DNA of 55,254 bases from Zelonia costaricensis (taxonomy: Eukaryota > Euglenozoa > Kinetoplastea > Trypanosomatida > Trypanosomatidae), in contig JASAOO010003403.1 in assembly GCA_030849075.1 (NCBI GenBank), positions 1 to 55,254 on the forward strand, read 5' to 3'. The notes under the pieces are model-generated. The model had not been told where the DNA came from. It saw nothing but the letters and a program-made list of their open reading frames with translations, and ran no database searches. Positions 38,238 through 49,936 of this stretch are shown one piece after another (within the stretch, counting starts at the first letter, position 1; each line of letters opens with the position of its first letter). Both the position numbers and the translations under genes were made by a program.

Positions 38238-41162
38238 CTACCGGATCAGCGCCAGCAGCTCTGGTGTGAGTTGCTGCTGGAGCTGCTGGTACAGGTGTTG
38301 CCCGCTGCCCTTCAAGAGCTTCGACAGCTCGCTGCCGAAGAGGCCAGACGCGTCGCTCACGTACGGGCACACGTCGCGCGGCTTCGGCATTGCCTCCTGC
38401 AAGGGGCAGTACACGTTGGTAAACTCGCCGGACCCGGCGCCGCCCTGCATGGTAGCCAAGTCCTGCAGCGTTCCTGTGGCTGGCACAAAGCTGGTGTGAT
38501 CGTCCGGCTCCACGGCGTCGTGGATCAGCCGGAGACAGCTGTACACGCTCTTCCCCCACACCTCCTTGTCGGCCTGCAGTGTCTGCGACTGGCACAGCAG
38601 CTTCGACAGCGCCACGAGGCACGTCTTGCGCTCCACCGTGCCGGTGATCTTCTGCATGTTCGGCAGCCACATCTTGTCCAGCACGTCCTTGAAAAGACCA
38701 GGCCGGATGGCGTTCAGCCGCTCCACGAGGTAGTCGGCGTCGTCGCGTTGCAGCACGAGCACCGACAGGAACAGAATGAAGATGCGCACGAACTTCGGCG
38801 TGCTGGCGCGGAAGTAGCGCTCGAGCAGCTTCTGGAGGACGAGCGGCATGTACACGTCCATGACGTTGGCCGGGTACGAGAGTAACATCACGCTGAGGAG
38901 GTTGAGGCCCTCGTTGTCGTAGTTCTTGAGCTGCACAAGAAGGTTGAACACGTTCAGCAGGCCGTTCGAGAGCTGCGACCGATGCACGTAACCGGGATAG
39001 ACCTCCACAAACGCGCAGAGCAGGTTGACGGAGGCTGGGATGTTGCCGCGCATCGCGTACCACGTCGGCGAAGTGAGAGGCGGCAGCACCTGCTGGAAGT
39101 TCTCGGGCGGATTCGCCTCCCACGGCTGCGCGCTGCCGTCCGGCTGCAGGCGCTGGCGCAGCAGCTGGGCGAGGAGCTGAAGCGTGTAGGGGTGGTACTC
39201 GGCCACGTTCTGCCCAAGGGCGTAGCCGAAAACCGGCCACAGCATCGCCTCGAACGTCTCGCGCGACTCGGGCTGAAGGGCGATGCACTTCGAGATCGTC
39301 TCGAACATGCAGTGGCTGTAGACGGGGTTGGACGGGTTGCGCACGGCGCGGCCGAGTGGCGCTTGCAGGCACGTGACCACGGCGCCGGCGAACGGCGCGA
39401 CGTGCTGGGGGAGGCGGAAGAACATGCGCATGAGGTACTGCATGAGGTACTGGCTCGGCGCCTCCTCATTCTGGATGCGGAGGCACAGCGGCTCCAGCAC
39501 GGCCGCCATCTGCTCAGCGAAGGCCTGCTCGACCGCCGCGGCGGTGGGCTGCTCCTCGACAGAGAGGAAGCGCTCCAGGGCGTGCGCCGCGTAGGAGACG
39601 ACGACGGTGTCGCCGCTGGCGACGTGCTGCGTGAGGTGCTGCACCAAGACCGGGAAGGTGCCGGCATCGATGAGGTGGCGGAACGCCGCGACGATGCGGA
39701 TGCAGTCGGCCTTGAGGATGCCCGGGTGCTCCGGCGACGACGGCGTCGCGATCTCGGGAAAAACGAAGTTGGTCAAAATGTCGGCAAACGGAACGACGTT
39801 GTTGAGCTGCTGTATCGGGACGCCGCGCTGCATGTTCACGGACTGCCCGCCCACGACGAGGACGGAGGAAAGGTAGATGGCCGTCGACCTCGCCTTCCAG
39901 TCCTGGCCAGCGCTGCGGAGGAGGGCCTGCACCGCCTCCACGAGCAGCGGCTGTGACTTCTCCGGCACGTAGTCCAGCAGCGCGCGCACGAGCTGCACCG
40001 CCTCGCGGCGGCGCGTGTGGAAACTCGAGCCCTCGATGTCCTTCTGGATGTACGCGTCGGGGTCCGACTCGTAGGAGTCCACGTCGTCCTGGCGCAGACT
40101 CAAGTTGGGTTGGATGATGTGCTGCAGAATGTGCCGCAGCAGCTCCTCGTTGTTCAGCTGCGGGCGGGTTGCGCCGCGGCAGGCGCCACAGAGGAACTCC
40201 AAGCCGCTCGCGACGAGGTCGTCCATGGCGGCCTCGTCGCTCCCAGGGCCCGACAGCATGCCCACCACGACGCTGAGCAGCTGTGGCGCGTACGCCTCGA
40301 AGTCCTCGTCGAAGGCGCTGAACCAGTGCGTCACGCAGGCCAGCACTGCCGACTTCATTTCAATGATCGCCGCTCCCCTTGCCGTGGCGGCGCCGGTCGT
40401 GGACACGTCGATGCCGAGGCACTGCAGGTACATGTTCACGACGTCGCCGATGAGCCGCAGAAACTCCTCGCCGAGGTCGAGGGTGGTGATGTCGCGCAGG
40501 CACTCCACGGCGTCCGTGATGCCCAAGAAGGCGGTCGTAGCGCCGGGGTCGGGCCCCTGCGCCATGGCCAGCAGCCGCCCCATGCTGCTCACGACAGGGG
40601 CGCACATCAGCGTGAAGAGGGTACGCAGCTCCGCCACGAGGGTCTCGTTCAGCTCGCCCTGCGTCCGGTACTTGCGCAGAACACTGTGCGCCGTGGAGAG
40701 CGCCGAGCGCAGATCCGCGACGACGCTCGACGTCGTGAGCACCTCGCAGATGAGCGTCAGCGCATCCGGCCACCGTGTGGGGAAGTCGAGGTCGGCAATA
40801 AGCGCCACCGTCTCCGCCAGGTTGCGCTGCACCGCGCCACTGGAGCGCAGCATGCTCTCAATCACGCGCGCCCGGACCTCGGCCTTATCCACATCCATGA
40901 TCGCGTGCTCCGCATTCGACGCGTTCCAGCTCTTCTTCACCGTGTTCTTGAGCACGATGGCGAAGAAGCCGCTGTCGCTGGCACCGCGCGTCGCCAGGGT
41001 GAGGAGGCGGCCGACAAAGCCGGGCTGCTGGCTAACAGCGTCCTGATACATGCCGATGATCCGCTCCGCCTCCTCGCGGTCGGCCTGGCTCGTCGAGCTC
41101 GCCTTGGCGGCGGTCGACAGCAGCGCCTGCACGCCTGGGTCGCTGAGGTCGAGAGGCTGCAT
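38238..41162 (-). CDS. CSE1: Exportin-2 (CSE1/CAS), importin-alpha re-exporter
   Basis: The 974-residue HEAT-repeat karyopherin returns importin-alpha from nucleus to cytoplasm with Ran-GTP. Residues 61-145 are importin-beta N-terminal-like (FFAIVLKNTVKKSWN) and include DFPTRWPDAL (126-135), close to the CSE1 DFPxxWPxLL segment. The best family signature is at 350-394, where QPNLSLRQDDVDSYESDP is followed by AYIQKDIEGSSFHTRRREA. This matches the conserved CAS block with DxEGSDxxTRRRAA. The length is right for the family (about 960-980). The start is the first ATG (41162), because the upstream extension begins only at TTG. It is intact and not truncated. Confidence 0.94.
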   Translation of the reverse strand: MQPLDLSDPGVQALLSTAAKASSTSQADREEAERIIGMYQDAVSQQPGFVGRLLTLATRGASDSGFFAIVLKNTVKKSWNASNAEHAIMDVDKAEVRARVIESMLRSSGAVQRNLAETVALIADLDFPTRWPDALTLICEVLTTSSVVADLRSALSTAHSVLRKYRTQGELNETLVAELRTLFTLMCAPVVSSMGRLLAMAQGPDPGATTAFLGITDAVECLRDITTLDLGEEFLRLIGDVVNMYLQCLGIDVSTTGAATARGAAIIEMKSAVLACVTHWFSAFDEDFEAYAPQLLSVVVGMLSGPGSDEAAMDDLVASGLEFLCGACRGATRPQLNNEELLRHILQHIIQPNLSLRQDDVDSYESDPDAYIQKDIEGSSFHTRRREAVQLVRALLDYVPEKSQPLLVEAVQALLRSAGQDWKARSTAIYLSSVLVVGGQSVNMQRGVPIQQLNNVVPFADILTNFVFPEIATPSSPEHPGILKADCIRIVAAFRHLIDAGTFPVLVQHLTQHVASGDTVVVSYAAHALERFLSVEEQPTAAAVEQAFAEQMAAVLEPLCLRIQNEEAPSQYLMQYLMRMFFRLPQHVAPFAGAVVTCLQAPLGRAVRNPSNPVYSHCMFETISKCIALQPESRETFEAMLWPVFGYALGQNVAEYHPYTLQLLAQLLRQRLQPDGSAQPWEANPPENFQQVLPPLTSPTWYAMRGNIPASVNLLCAFVEVYPGYVHRSQLSNGLLNVFNLLVQLKNYDNEGLNLLSVMLLSYPANVMDVYMPLVLQKLLERYFRASTPKFVRIFILFLSVLVLQRDDADYLVERLNAIRPGLFKDVLDKMWLPNMQKITGTVERKTCLVALSKLLCQSQTLQADKEVWGKSVYSCLRLIHDAVEPDDHTSFVPATGTLQDLATMQGGAGSGEFTNVYCPLQEAMPKPRDVCPYVSDASGLFGSELSKLLKGSGQHLYQQLQQQLTPELLALIR

Positions 41163-43045
41163 GACGCTGCACTGCTGGCCCAGCAAGAGGGAGGGGCCCC
41201 GAGGCCGATCAACGTGCTAGGAGAACGGGAGAAGGGCACCTCGATTGCGTGCGCACGTGTTAGGGACAAGGACGGTGCGTTTGTTGTTGCCGGGAATGGG
41301 GAAGAGGGGGGGGGGGGCGAGCTGCGCCGTGGTGCAGTCGTCCAGGCAGGTTTACGTACTCCTTTCCTCTTCAATGAGGGTGACTGTTGCTGCCGCCTCC
41401 TTCTCTCTATGTCTCTGCGTGTGTAGGAGGAGGCCTAAAGAGCTCTGGGGGGGTCTAGTGCGTGGGTGGGAGAAGACACACAAACAAAGCAGGCAAACAA
41501 GCCGCACGGAAAAAAAGCGAGACCGCTCGTGCAGTGTCACGCTGTAGAAGATGTGTGTGAATCGTGTAGCAGCCACCGCGATGTGCTTGTGTGCCGCGGT
41601 CTGCGCTCCAAACACTCTGCAGCCCCCTCACGCCCGCACTCACACACACACACACACAGACACACACACTTACACCTCTCGCAACTTCGCCGCGGCGGAG
41701 CACGCAAGACCTCTCACGGACGGTGAAATCCTCTGCGCAAGGGCAGAGCGCGGTGCGCGAGCAGACACGAGAAGTACGCGCAGCGCAGCAGCAGAGCGGC
41801 ACGTGACGCGGTGGGTTGGTATGGCAGAGGGGCGGAGGGGGTAGAGGAAAGTGCTCTGGCGATGCGGCTTCGGTGACAGCCTCCTGTTATGACCAAGGGA
41901 TGTGGCGGGTGTTGCGAGAGCACCATGTGTGACGAACAGACGAGAAGGGAGAGGCAGAAAAAAAGAGCAAAGGTGGCGGTGGGGAAAAGAAGGGGCATAC
42001 GTGGGCAGCGGGAGCGGCGTGGGTGGAGACGCGTGTGGTCGGCGCCGCCTCGGTCAGCGAGGAACCTTGCAGACCACCGCGGTCTGCCAGCGCAAGAAGG
42101 GGTGACGAGGTGCCTCCCACCCCGCTCCCTCCCCCTCAACTCCGGTGACGTCTCTTCTTCTTTTCCCGCGGAAGAGATCGTCCTCCTCGCCCTGCACGGC
42201 CAAGTGAGCCGAACACTACTTGTTCACAGCAGGTCTACGTGCTTGCGGATGGCGGTGCGTCGCAATAGGGGACGTTGACGTTGGACAGCGCCTGGCCAGA
42301 TACTGTCCCGAGGCACACGTAACGAGTCAAGACACGGAAGAGAAAAAGAAAAGGTGAAGCAAGAAGATACGGCAAGAAAGCGCCTGGCTGAGAAAGGGGG
42401 GAGGGATGCCGAGCCACGCCAGTGGGGGGCTTGGAAGCGAAGGAGGGGAACGGAAAGTGAGGGAAAGGGAGGGAGGGAAGTGGGGGACCGCCAGTGCAGC
42501 GAGAGTACAAGGCAAAGAGGGGGGACCAAACCAAAAACGCACGCACGTGCACGCATCAACACACACGCCGCAGCAATAGAAAACAAAAGAAAGGAAGAAG
42601 GCAACCGAGTCGACTTTTTGTTTTTCCTCTTCGTCCCCTCGCAGAGGAGCTCTCTGCCTGGTCTTTCTCCATCTAACGTCGGTGCCGTCGCTCACGGGGC
42701 GGGGAGGAGGCGCTGCTGATCCGTGTGTGGTGCGTGGCGGGCGGAGCGGGTGAGCCGCTTCCACATCCCCCGCACCCCGCCCTTCGTGCCCTTGCCGCGC
42801 CCCAGTGGGGTGGGTGCGAAAAGACGGCGCGCGGCGACGAGTGTGGGGAGCGCGTGGAGGCCCATCACGCACAAGGCGCAATTGCACCCCCCCCCCCCTT
42901 CCCCTTCCCGGTGCCTCCCCCGTGCTGGATAAAAGAAAGGTGAACGGAGACGGAAGACTCGCCGCACCCCAGACGCGTGAGACGAGTGGGGTCCCCTGCC
43001 ACGCACACCTCCCGGTTGCGTCCTCACTTCCCTCCTCCCGCTGCC
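41163..43045 (-). other. 1.9 kb region between PAS-PGK and CSE1
   Basis: This contains the PAS-PGK 3' flank and the CSE1 leader. It has a CA run near 41639-41662, pyrimidine-rich minus-strand blocks and a homopolymeric C run near 42889-42899. No gene with believable composition is seen. Confidence 0.5.
41217..41236 (-). promoter_or_regulatory. Candidate trans-splice acceptor of CSE1
   Basis: A minus-strand pyrimidine tract (plus 41219-41236) ends directly in AG at 41218-41217. It predicts a 54-nt leader before the ATG at 41162. Confidence 0.5.
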
Positions 43046-44629
43046 TCACAGCTTCGGAGAGGCGCGGGCGGTGAGGCAGATGAGGCCGGGGAGGGCGCGG
43101 CCCTCGAGCAGCTCCAGGAAGGCACCACCGCCGGTACTCACGTGGGTGATGTACTCGTGGTACGCCTGCGTCGCCGCCGCCGTCTCGCCACCGCCGACGA
43201 TGGAGACGACCTGCTTGTTCTCCTTGATCGACTCGGCAACCCCCATCGTGCCCTTGGCGAAGTTGGCGAACTCGAAGACGCCCAGAGGGCCGTTCCAGAT
43301 GAGGGTGCGGGCCTCCCGCACCGCCTGCTTCGCCAGCGCGATGGACTTCGGCCCGTAGTCGAGGCCCATGTACTCGGCCGGGATGTCGGCGTTGTTCGTC
43401 ACAAACGGCTCCACGTCCTTGAACTCCTTTGCGCAGCTGTGGTCGATGGGGAGGATGAGGCGCACCTTGCGGGCCTTGGCGAGGTCCATCAGGTCGCGCG
43501 CGGTGTTGTGCAGGTCCACCTCGCGCCCCTTTTCCCGCACCACGCGCTCCACCTTGCTCTTGCCCACCGTGTGGCCCTGCGCCTCGAGGAAGGTGTACGC
43601 CATGGCGCCGCCGATGATGACGGTGTGCGCGAAGTTGAAGATGGAGGAGAGCACGTTGATCTTGTCCGACACCTTGGACCCGCCCACGACGGCGACAAGC
43701 GGCTGCGCCGGGTTGCGCATCACCATGCTGATCGCGTTGATCTCCTTCTCGATGAGGAAGCCCGTCACGCCGGCGCCCAGCACGCGGGGCACGCCGGTCA
43801 TGCTGGCCGACATGCGATGCACCGTACCGAACGCGTCGCAGACGAAGATGTCGCTGAAGGCGGCGATCGCCGAGGCGAGCTTGTTGCGCTGTGACGCCTG
43901 CTTGCTGTCCTCGCCCGGGAAGAAGCGCAGGTTCTCTAGCAGCATCACATCGCCGTTCTGCATCTTCTTCACCTCCTCGCCCGCCGTGTAGGCGTCGCTG
44001 CAGAAGAGCACGTCCTTGCCGAGCACCTCCTGCAGCCGCGGGAGAATGCGCCTCAGCGACTGCTTCTCGTTCGGCTTCTTTGGCCGGCCCAGGTGCGAGC
44101 CGAGCACGACGCGGCCGCCATCAGCCATGATCTTCTGCACCGTGGGCACGGCGGCGCGAATACGGCTGTCGTCGCGAATGCCGCCCGTCTCGCGGTCGAA
44201 CGGCACGTTGAAGTCGACTCGGACAAAGACGGTGCGCCGCTTGAAGTTGAGGTCCGACACGGACAGCTTCGGCGTGAGGGCGGCGCGGATGTTCATGTGC
44301 ACGCCGAACTCGTACACGCGGGGCAGTTGGATGGGCAGGATGGTCCAGGCCACCATCGTCGCGTGGGGGTCACGGGTGGTCTGGATAACCACCGGCACGT
44401 CGGTGGAGTTGGCCAGCCGGGCCATGAGCGTGACGGTGTTGTCCTGCACATCGAGTGGGTGCGTCGGGATGAGAAAGGTGATGCTCTTGCCCTTCACGTC
44501 CTCGGCGGTCCAGCCAAAAAACTTCACCGCTGGCCCGTTCATGTCGGTGATCACCATGTCATTGTCCGCGATGACGACGATGTCGCGCAACGACTTGAAG
44601 ATGAGGAGAATCTTGGACTCCTGGTACAT
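43046..44629 (-). CDS. PAS-domain-containing phosphoglycerate kinase
   Basis: The 527-residue protein has an N-terminal PAS domain (about 7-115, RDIVVIADNDMVITDMNGPA, AVKFFGWTAEDVKGKSI) joined to a full phosphoglycerate kinase (about 118-520). PGK converts 1,3-bisphosphoglycerate and ADP to 3-phosphoglycerate and ATP. Conserved PGK parts seen are RVDFNVP (137-143), SHLGRP (178-183), DAFGTVHR (265-272), GGSKVSDK (317-324), NGPLGVFE (446-453) and GGGETAAA (479-486). The last normally reads GGGDTA, so the metal/phosphate-site Asp is Glu here. STGGGAFLELLEG (498-510) has Phe for the usual Ser. The C-terminus is PKL, a permissive peroxisomal (glycosomal) PTS1-like end. The family is known in Leishmania, where the PAS domain is reported to tune activity with pH. 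The start is the ATG at 44629. Confidence 0.96.
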   Translation of the reverse strand: MYQESKILLIFKSLRDIVVIADNDMVITDMNGPAVKFFGWTAEDVKGKSITFLIPTHPLDVQDNTVTLMARLANSTDVPVVIQTTRDPHATMVAWTILPIQLPRVYEFGVHMNIRAALTPKLSVSDLNFKRRTVFVRVDFNVPFDRETGGIRDDSRIRAAVPTVQKIMADGGRVVLGSHLGRPKKPNEKQSLRRILPRLQEVLGKDVLFCSDAYTAGEEVKKMQNGDVMLLENLRFFPGEDSKQASQRNKLASAIAAFSDIFVCDAFGTVHRMSASMTGVPRVLGAGVTGFLIEKEINAISMVMRNPAQPLVAVVGGSKVSDKINVLSSIFNFAHTVIIGGAMAYTFLEAQGHTVGKSKVERVVREKGREVDLHNTARDLMDLAKARKVRLILPIDHSCAKEFKDVEPFVTNNADIPAEYMGLDYGPKSIALAKQAVREARTLIWNGPLGVFEFANFAKGTMGVAESIKENKQVVSIVGGGETAAATQAYHEYITHVSTGGGAFLELLEGRALPGLICLTARASPKL

Positions 44630-44645
44630 GGCTGCGGGACGGTGG

Positions 44646-44700
44646 CTCGCGTGCGAGGCAGGGGAGTGGAGGTAGAGAGAGGGGCGGGGAGGTACAGATG
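44646..44700 (-). promoter_or_regulatory. Candidate trans-splice acceptor of the PAS-PGK gene
   Basis: A pyrimidine-rich minus-strand tract (plus about 44658-44700) is followed by AG at 44647-44646. It predicts a 16-nt leader. A second AG at 44633-44632 would also be usable. Confidence 0.4.
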
Positions 44701-44989
44701 ATGGGTGTCTCAAAAAATGCGGCCGTATCAGGAGGGGGTGAGAGAGAGTACGGGAGAAGTGCAGTCAACACGCACAAGGAAAGCGTTTTTTTTTTGTTTG
44801 TTTGTTTCCGTGCAGAGGAAAAGGGTGTGGGGTGGTGATGCTTGCGGAAGCGCGTCGGTGCGCGGTGGCTCTCACCGGGGGAGAGGTGGGAAGCGTTGGG
44901 GGGGGGGAAGAAGGGGGGCGGCCGGGAGGGCGGCGAAATAGGTTGGTGTATAAGAACGCGGCGACACGGGCAGAAAAAGAGAGACGCGA

Positions 44990-44990
<1 letters not shown>

Positions 44991-45023
<33 letters not shown>
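44991..45023. repeat. (TG)16 microsatellite
   Basis: A 33-nt uninterrupted TG run lies about 360 nt upstream of the PAS-PGK start. Confidence 0.95.
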
Positions 45024-45024
<1 letters not shown>

Positions 45025-46404
45025 TGCGAAGCTTGTAGGGACGTATAAACAAACGCCGAATGCTGTGTGCAGCTCGGAGCGGCGATGAGGAGGCTAGAGA
45101 AAGGGAGACGGCGCACGTTGGAGTTGTACGTGCACCATAAAACCAGTGAGGGGGAGAAAAAGGAAAGTGGTGCACATTGGCGAATGGTGGGGTGGCAGCA
45201 CTGTTTGCAAACCAGCCCGCACCGTTCGCAGGCCAGAGCCGCCCATGGAGAAGGACCCTGCTGAGCCCCAGGCAACTCATGCACTCGGCACGGGGTATGC
45301 AAAGGCACGACGCGCGTCAGGCAAGCGCGTTCCGCTTCTGAAAGACGCGGGTGTCACTGTGTGCTCGATGAAGAGGCACGTGCTGTCGAGAGAGGGGGGG
45401 GCATCTCTCTTTTTTCTTATTTTGATTTGTTTGTTTCGTAGCGCGAGGCGGCAGAGAGAATCGCAGTCGGCGGCGTTGATTGGCATCATGGCAGAAGTCG
45501 AGGAGCGACATCATTATCACAGTGAGGTAATAGACGAAGCGAGCGAACACAAAACGCAAGGCGAGAGAAGAGCGGGAAGAAGAAGAAGAAGAGGGGGGGG
45601 GCGATGGAAAGAGAAGGCACGGAGGGCAACAGAGGAGGCAAGAAGATGATAACACGCGAAAAGAGAAACCGAGCTGCGACGCACGCAGCCCAAGACGAAG
45701 GAAGATGGAGACAGGGACACACATAGATAATAAAGAGAGACAGGCACGCGCGCGAACACGGAAAGCTGGAAAGACGCACAGAAACGTGGCGAGATGACAG
45801 CTGAAGGGACTAGGGGGAGAGGGCGTAACAACGTGAAACCAAACAACAGGCAGTAGCGGGAGGCGAAGAGAGGAGAGGGGCCGGGGCGAGGGTGGAGAGA
45901 AACCTAGAGGGAACATGAAAACGGCAGGCAGGGGGTCTCCTTCTAGCCCACGAGGCGGGTATGGAAAGGTGCACCAATGGGGAGGAAGAGACACCGCTGC
46001 CTACACTCACAAACGCACACACACACACACACACGCACGCAGACGCGCCGCCGTATCTCTGATTCCATCTTGAGAGTTCGGCAGCGGGGGAGAACCAGAG
46101 AGAAGAGGCGCTGTGGCGTGGGAGCGATAGGGCGGCGAGGTGCACAAGCACCCGCACGTGTGTGTTTGCGCGTTCTTGTCCTCGTGTCGCTTCCCCCCTT
46201 GCCCCTGCCCCCACCCCGCCCGGGCGCGCATTGACGAAAATAGAGAAGACGCAGGAGTCACACACAACGGAGGAGGAAAGGGGGGACGAAAAGAAAAGGA
46301 AGAGGAGGAGGTGCACATGGTGCGTGTGGTGTGGCACAGACAGAGACGTCAACGGGTAGTGCGATGGCTGCACCTCGACGACGCTGTTCGCCTTTGCGAG
46401 GCGG

Positions 46405-46430
46405 GTGTGTGTGTGTGTGTGTGTGTGTGT
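46405..46430. repeat. (GT)13 microsatellite
   Basis: This is a 26-nt uninterrupted GT run inside the long gene-free stretch. Confidence 0.95.
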
Positions 46431-49400
46431 CATGCGTGCGCCCACCCTTTGTGCGGGCCTTCGATGCCACCCCGCTCTGCCGGCGCGCTCACCACGGCAA
46501 GCGGCGCGGCTGCGGTGTGGCTCAGAGAGGGAGAGAGCGAGAAAGGAGGAGGGGGCGATGCCAGTCCTCGTGGCTCTAACTTCTGTCTCTACGACGAGCC
46601 CCGTGCGCGGAGTTGCGGCGTGGGGTCTGATGAGGGGGATAATGACACCACGTGGAGAGGCGTGAAGTCATTGAATTCAAGAGGAGCGCACTTCACAGAT
46701 TTGGCTGAGGTCGGTGAGCAGAGAACGGGGTGGGGGGAGTGAGCCGTGCAACGCGTGAGAAGGGAAGGGACGAATTGAAGCCTGGCGTTGCCACCTCGTG
46801 TCGCAGACCGACGGAGGAATAGAGGAGGGGGGGGGCAACGCGGTGAGCGGGGTCGAGTTTGAAGCCGGCACGTCCTGGGCACAACATATTTTTACGGCAG
46901 GGGAACGGTGAAGACGGTGGGCAAGACACGAAAAGCGACGGAGCACGCGGAAGGACACAAGAGCCGAGGCGAGGGAGGGAGGCGCACACAGACACAAAAA
47001 ACTGGGGTAGGGGCAGACACACACACACAGAGAGACACACATGCACGCATCAACGATGAGTGGTACCGGTCGAGACGCCTCCGCACCTCCTCGGAAGCAC
47101 CTATCCGCCTGCGTTCCCCTGAACTCTCGAAGGACGGGGCCGCAGGAGGCAAGGCCCACCCAGACACACAAAAAACGAAATAGGAAAGCACACTGGGGGA
47201 TCAAGGTGGTGAGGACGCGTAACGGAGGAGGAGGCCAGGAGAGCGAAGAGACTGAAGTTCAGCTACCCTGCACCTCTGCACACAAAACTCGCACAGACAT
47301 ACAAAACAGAGTGAAGAAAAAGAAAGAGCTGAAACGAGACGCGTGCGCCTCTTTTTTTTTTTTTGCCCGTCCGATTAAAGCCCCATAGAGGGGTCGTACT
47401 AGTACGCAGTGACACGAAAACACGGGCACAAGGTCACGACGCCACCCGGACACAGTCCCCACACAGACACGCACACGACGGCACACGAGGAAAACAAAAT
47501 AAAAAAGGAAGCGCTTCGCACGCAAATGAAAAATGGCCAAAGGATCAACGCAGAAAGAGAACAGCAAGGGGGGAAACAAACAACACAAGGAAACTCCGCA
47601 AAAGACGAAAGCAGCACGAGAGCGGGTAACAAGCAAAGCTCAGAGAGAGAGAGAGGGGGGGAGCAAGAAAGACAAGGGTCCATGGAAGAGAAAGCTGTAG
47701 AGTGTGAAAGGGGGGAAAACAGAGATAGAGGGAGGGGGTGGAAGACGGCGCGGCGGCGTTGACAACTTGCACGGAGCACAGAGGGAGAGGCGGCTTGATG
47801 AAGAGGAAGGGGAAGGGGAGGGGAGGGGGGGGCTACGCGACCCAGCATCTTCGTGGTGGTGCCGGGCCGCCTCATCCATGCGCACGCGTGCATACACATG
47901 CAACACAATGCGAGATCGCTGTCAACGCCCCCCCCCCCCTCTTGACGACGTTGCCACCGCTCCTCCTCTCCGCCCCCTCTCTCTATCCACCTCGTGGAGG
48001 AAGAAAGGGGGCAGGGGAGCGGCGCAAGGGGGGGTGAAGTGGGTATGAGAAATCCAAGCACAGCAAAATAAAGTGGCATATACGAACATTCAGCGTTTGT
48101 TGGAAGGGGGGTAAGTCGTGAGGCCGTGGGGGGGGGAACGGTGGGGGCAACGCTGGCGCTCCGAGACACTCCCTAGAACACAAAAACACACATAGGCTGG
48201 CACACGCAGATCCGAACCCCTAGCACGCCTACGCAGATTGGCGAAGCCGCCCGTGCACGCGCACGCAGCGAGACGCACTCATACATTGCACATGCGCACA
48301 CGCGCGCACGCCGGGATCGGCACCGCGATTGGCGAGAAGTCGGGTGCAAGCGGAAAACAGACAGGGGGGAGCAGGAGTTGTGAATAGGAAAAACAACATA
48401 TACACAAATGGAGGCACACGCACGTGAAGCGACGTGACACTTTTTTGTGGGGTTTTTTTCTTTTCGTGAAGCGCACACTGGGCCGCGTCCAGAGAGCGCT
48501 GACACGACGCCAAAAGACGCAGCGTAACAGGAATCAAAAGTGTGCTGAAGTCGGCAAAAACCGGAGAATGGCAAAGAAAACGAGGGGAAAAAAGACCGAC
48601 GCGCGATGGGCACACGAGCACACCCACGCCGTGCCCCTCGTGCCGCTGCTCCTCCTTTCCTCAGGCCCCCCCCACCCCCCGCCTCTCGGTCCTCTACGAC
48701 CCAGCGCGGCAGACACGCTGCAAAGGTCACAAGCCGCACCGTCGACGTGAGCGAGGAGAGAAAGGGGAGCAGCGCCTACGCAAGCAAGCAAACGACCACA
48801 CAAAGAGATTCACATATTTACACGCCGGTGGCGGACCAACACAGCAGGAAACAAGCAAAAAAAACCACAACAACAACAACAAAAAAGGGGCAAAGGAGAA
48901 GCGCACTCGGCGGAGACACGAGAGGACCCCACAAGCGGAGATAGCAGCACCGAAGAAGTCGCCGCACCGAGCGCGCCCACTTGGACGTGCCGGAACTGGG
49001 CAAGGACACGACATGCGCGACGCGTCTGCGGACACGGTACGTGCGCGTAGCCCTTGACGCAGCGCACGACACACACCCTACCCACTCGCTGCACCTCTGC
49101 CGCGGTGTTCTCACCCCGCACCGAAGCGCCGTCCTCGCTCGCTCGCAGCCACACACTCGTGGCCGCCCCCGCACCCTCCTGCTGCTTCTGCGACCGCGAC
49201 ATCCATCAGGAAGGGGGAGAGGGGAGGGGTGACAGGGCGACTCCGCAGGCGAGGCAGAAAAGACAGCACGCATAAAAACCAAGGAAAAACAGTAGTGCAG
49301 TAACAGCGGAAGATCGAACAAAGGAAAAGGTGAGCAAAGACACGCACGCGCCGTTTTCTTTTGTGGTTCTTGTTACCGTCCCGGTCGGCCTAGTGGCCGA

Positions 49401-49507
49401 GAGGAAGAAGGAAAAAAAAAAAAAGAGGCAGCCAATCCATACGTGGAAGCACTTTTGGTGTCAACGGACGGCTCGTTGCGCGCATGCTCACGCACACACT
49501 CACACAC

Positions 49508-49512
<5 letters not shown>

Positions 49513-49542
<30 letters not shown>
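49513..49542. repeat. (CA)15 microsatellite
   Basis: This is a 30-nt uninterrupted CA run inside the long gene-free stretch. Confidence 0.95.
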
Positions 49543-49545
<3 letters not shown>

Positions 49546-49910
49546 AAAGAAATGGAGGCGCACGCGCACCGTGGTCAGCGTGCGAAACAAACGAGCACAC
49601 AAAAAAAAAAACGGGATGACGGCGGGGAAAGGATGGGGCAAGGAAGGATTTGAAGAGGAGTGAGAGCACCCGCATACCATAGCGTCATACAGGCACAGAG
49701 AAGAAAACAAACAAAGGAGATGAGGGACATGGATGAAGACACACAGGAGGGGGAGGCAACTCGGCAAGTGGGCGAGGAGTGGAAGGGGGAGAAAAAAAAG
49801 CAAAATACCGAAACGCAAGCCCAGAGAAGAAAAAGCGATTCAGCAAGCTCAAGAGAAACGACGAGAGCATGAGAACGCGCTCACACGCAAACACGCACAT
49901 GCACCGAGGT

Positions 49911-49936
49911 ACACACACACACACACACACACACAC
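49911..49936. repeat. (AC)13 microsatellite
   Basis: This is a 26-nt uninterrupted AC run inside the long gene-free stretch. Confidence 0.95.

Noticed and set aside
37669..39372. 567-codon minus-strand frame overlapping CSE1
   Set aside because: It overlaps the well-supported CSE1 gene in another frame, crosses the poly-G/N region and has shadow-type composition.
48810..49206. Minus-strand frame with ATG after a pyrimidine tract
   Set aside because: The first ATG (49206) opens only a 31-codon frame. The longer frame starts at the second ATG and shows no family features.
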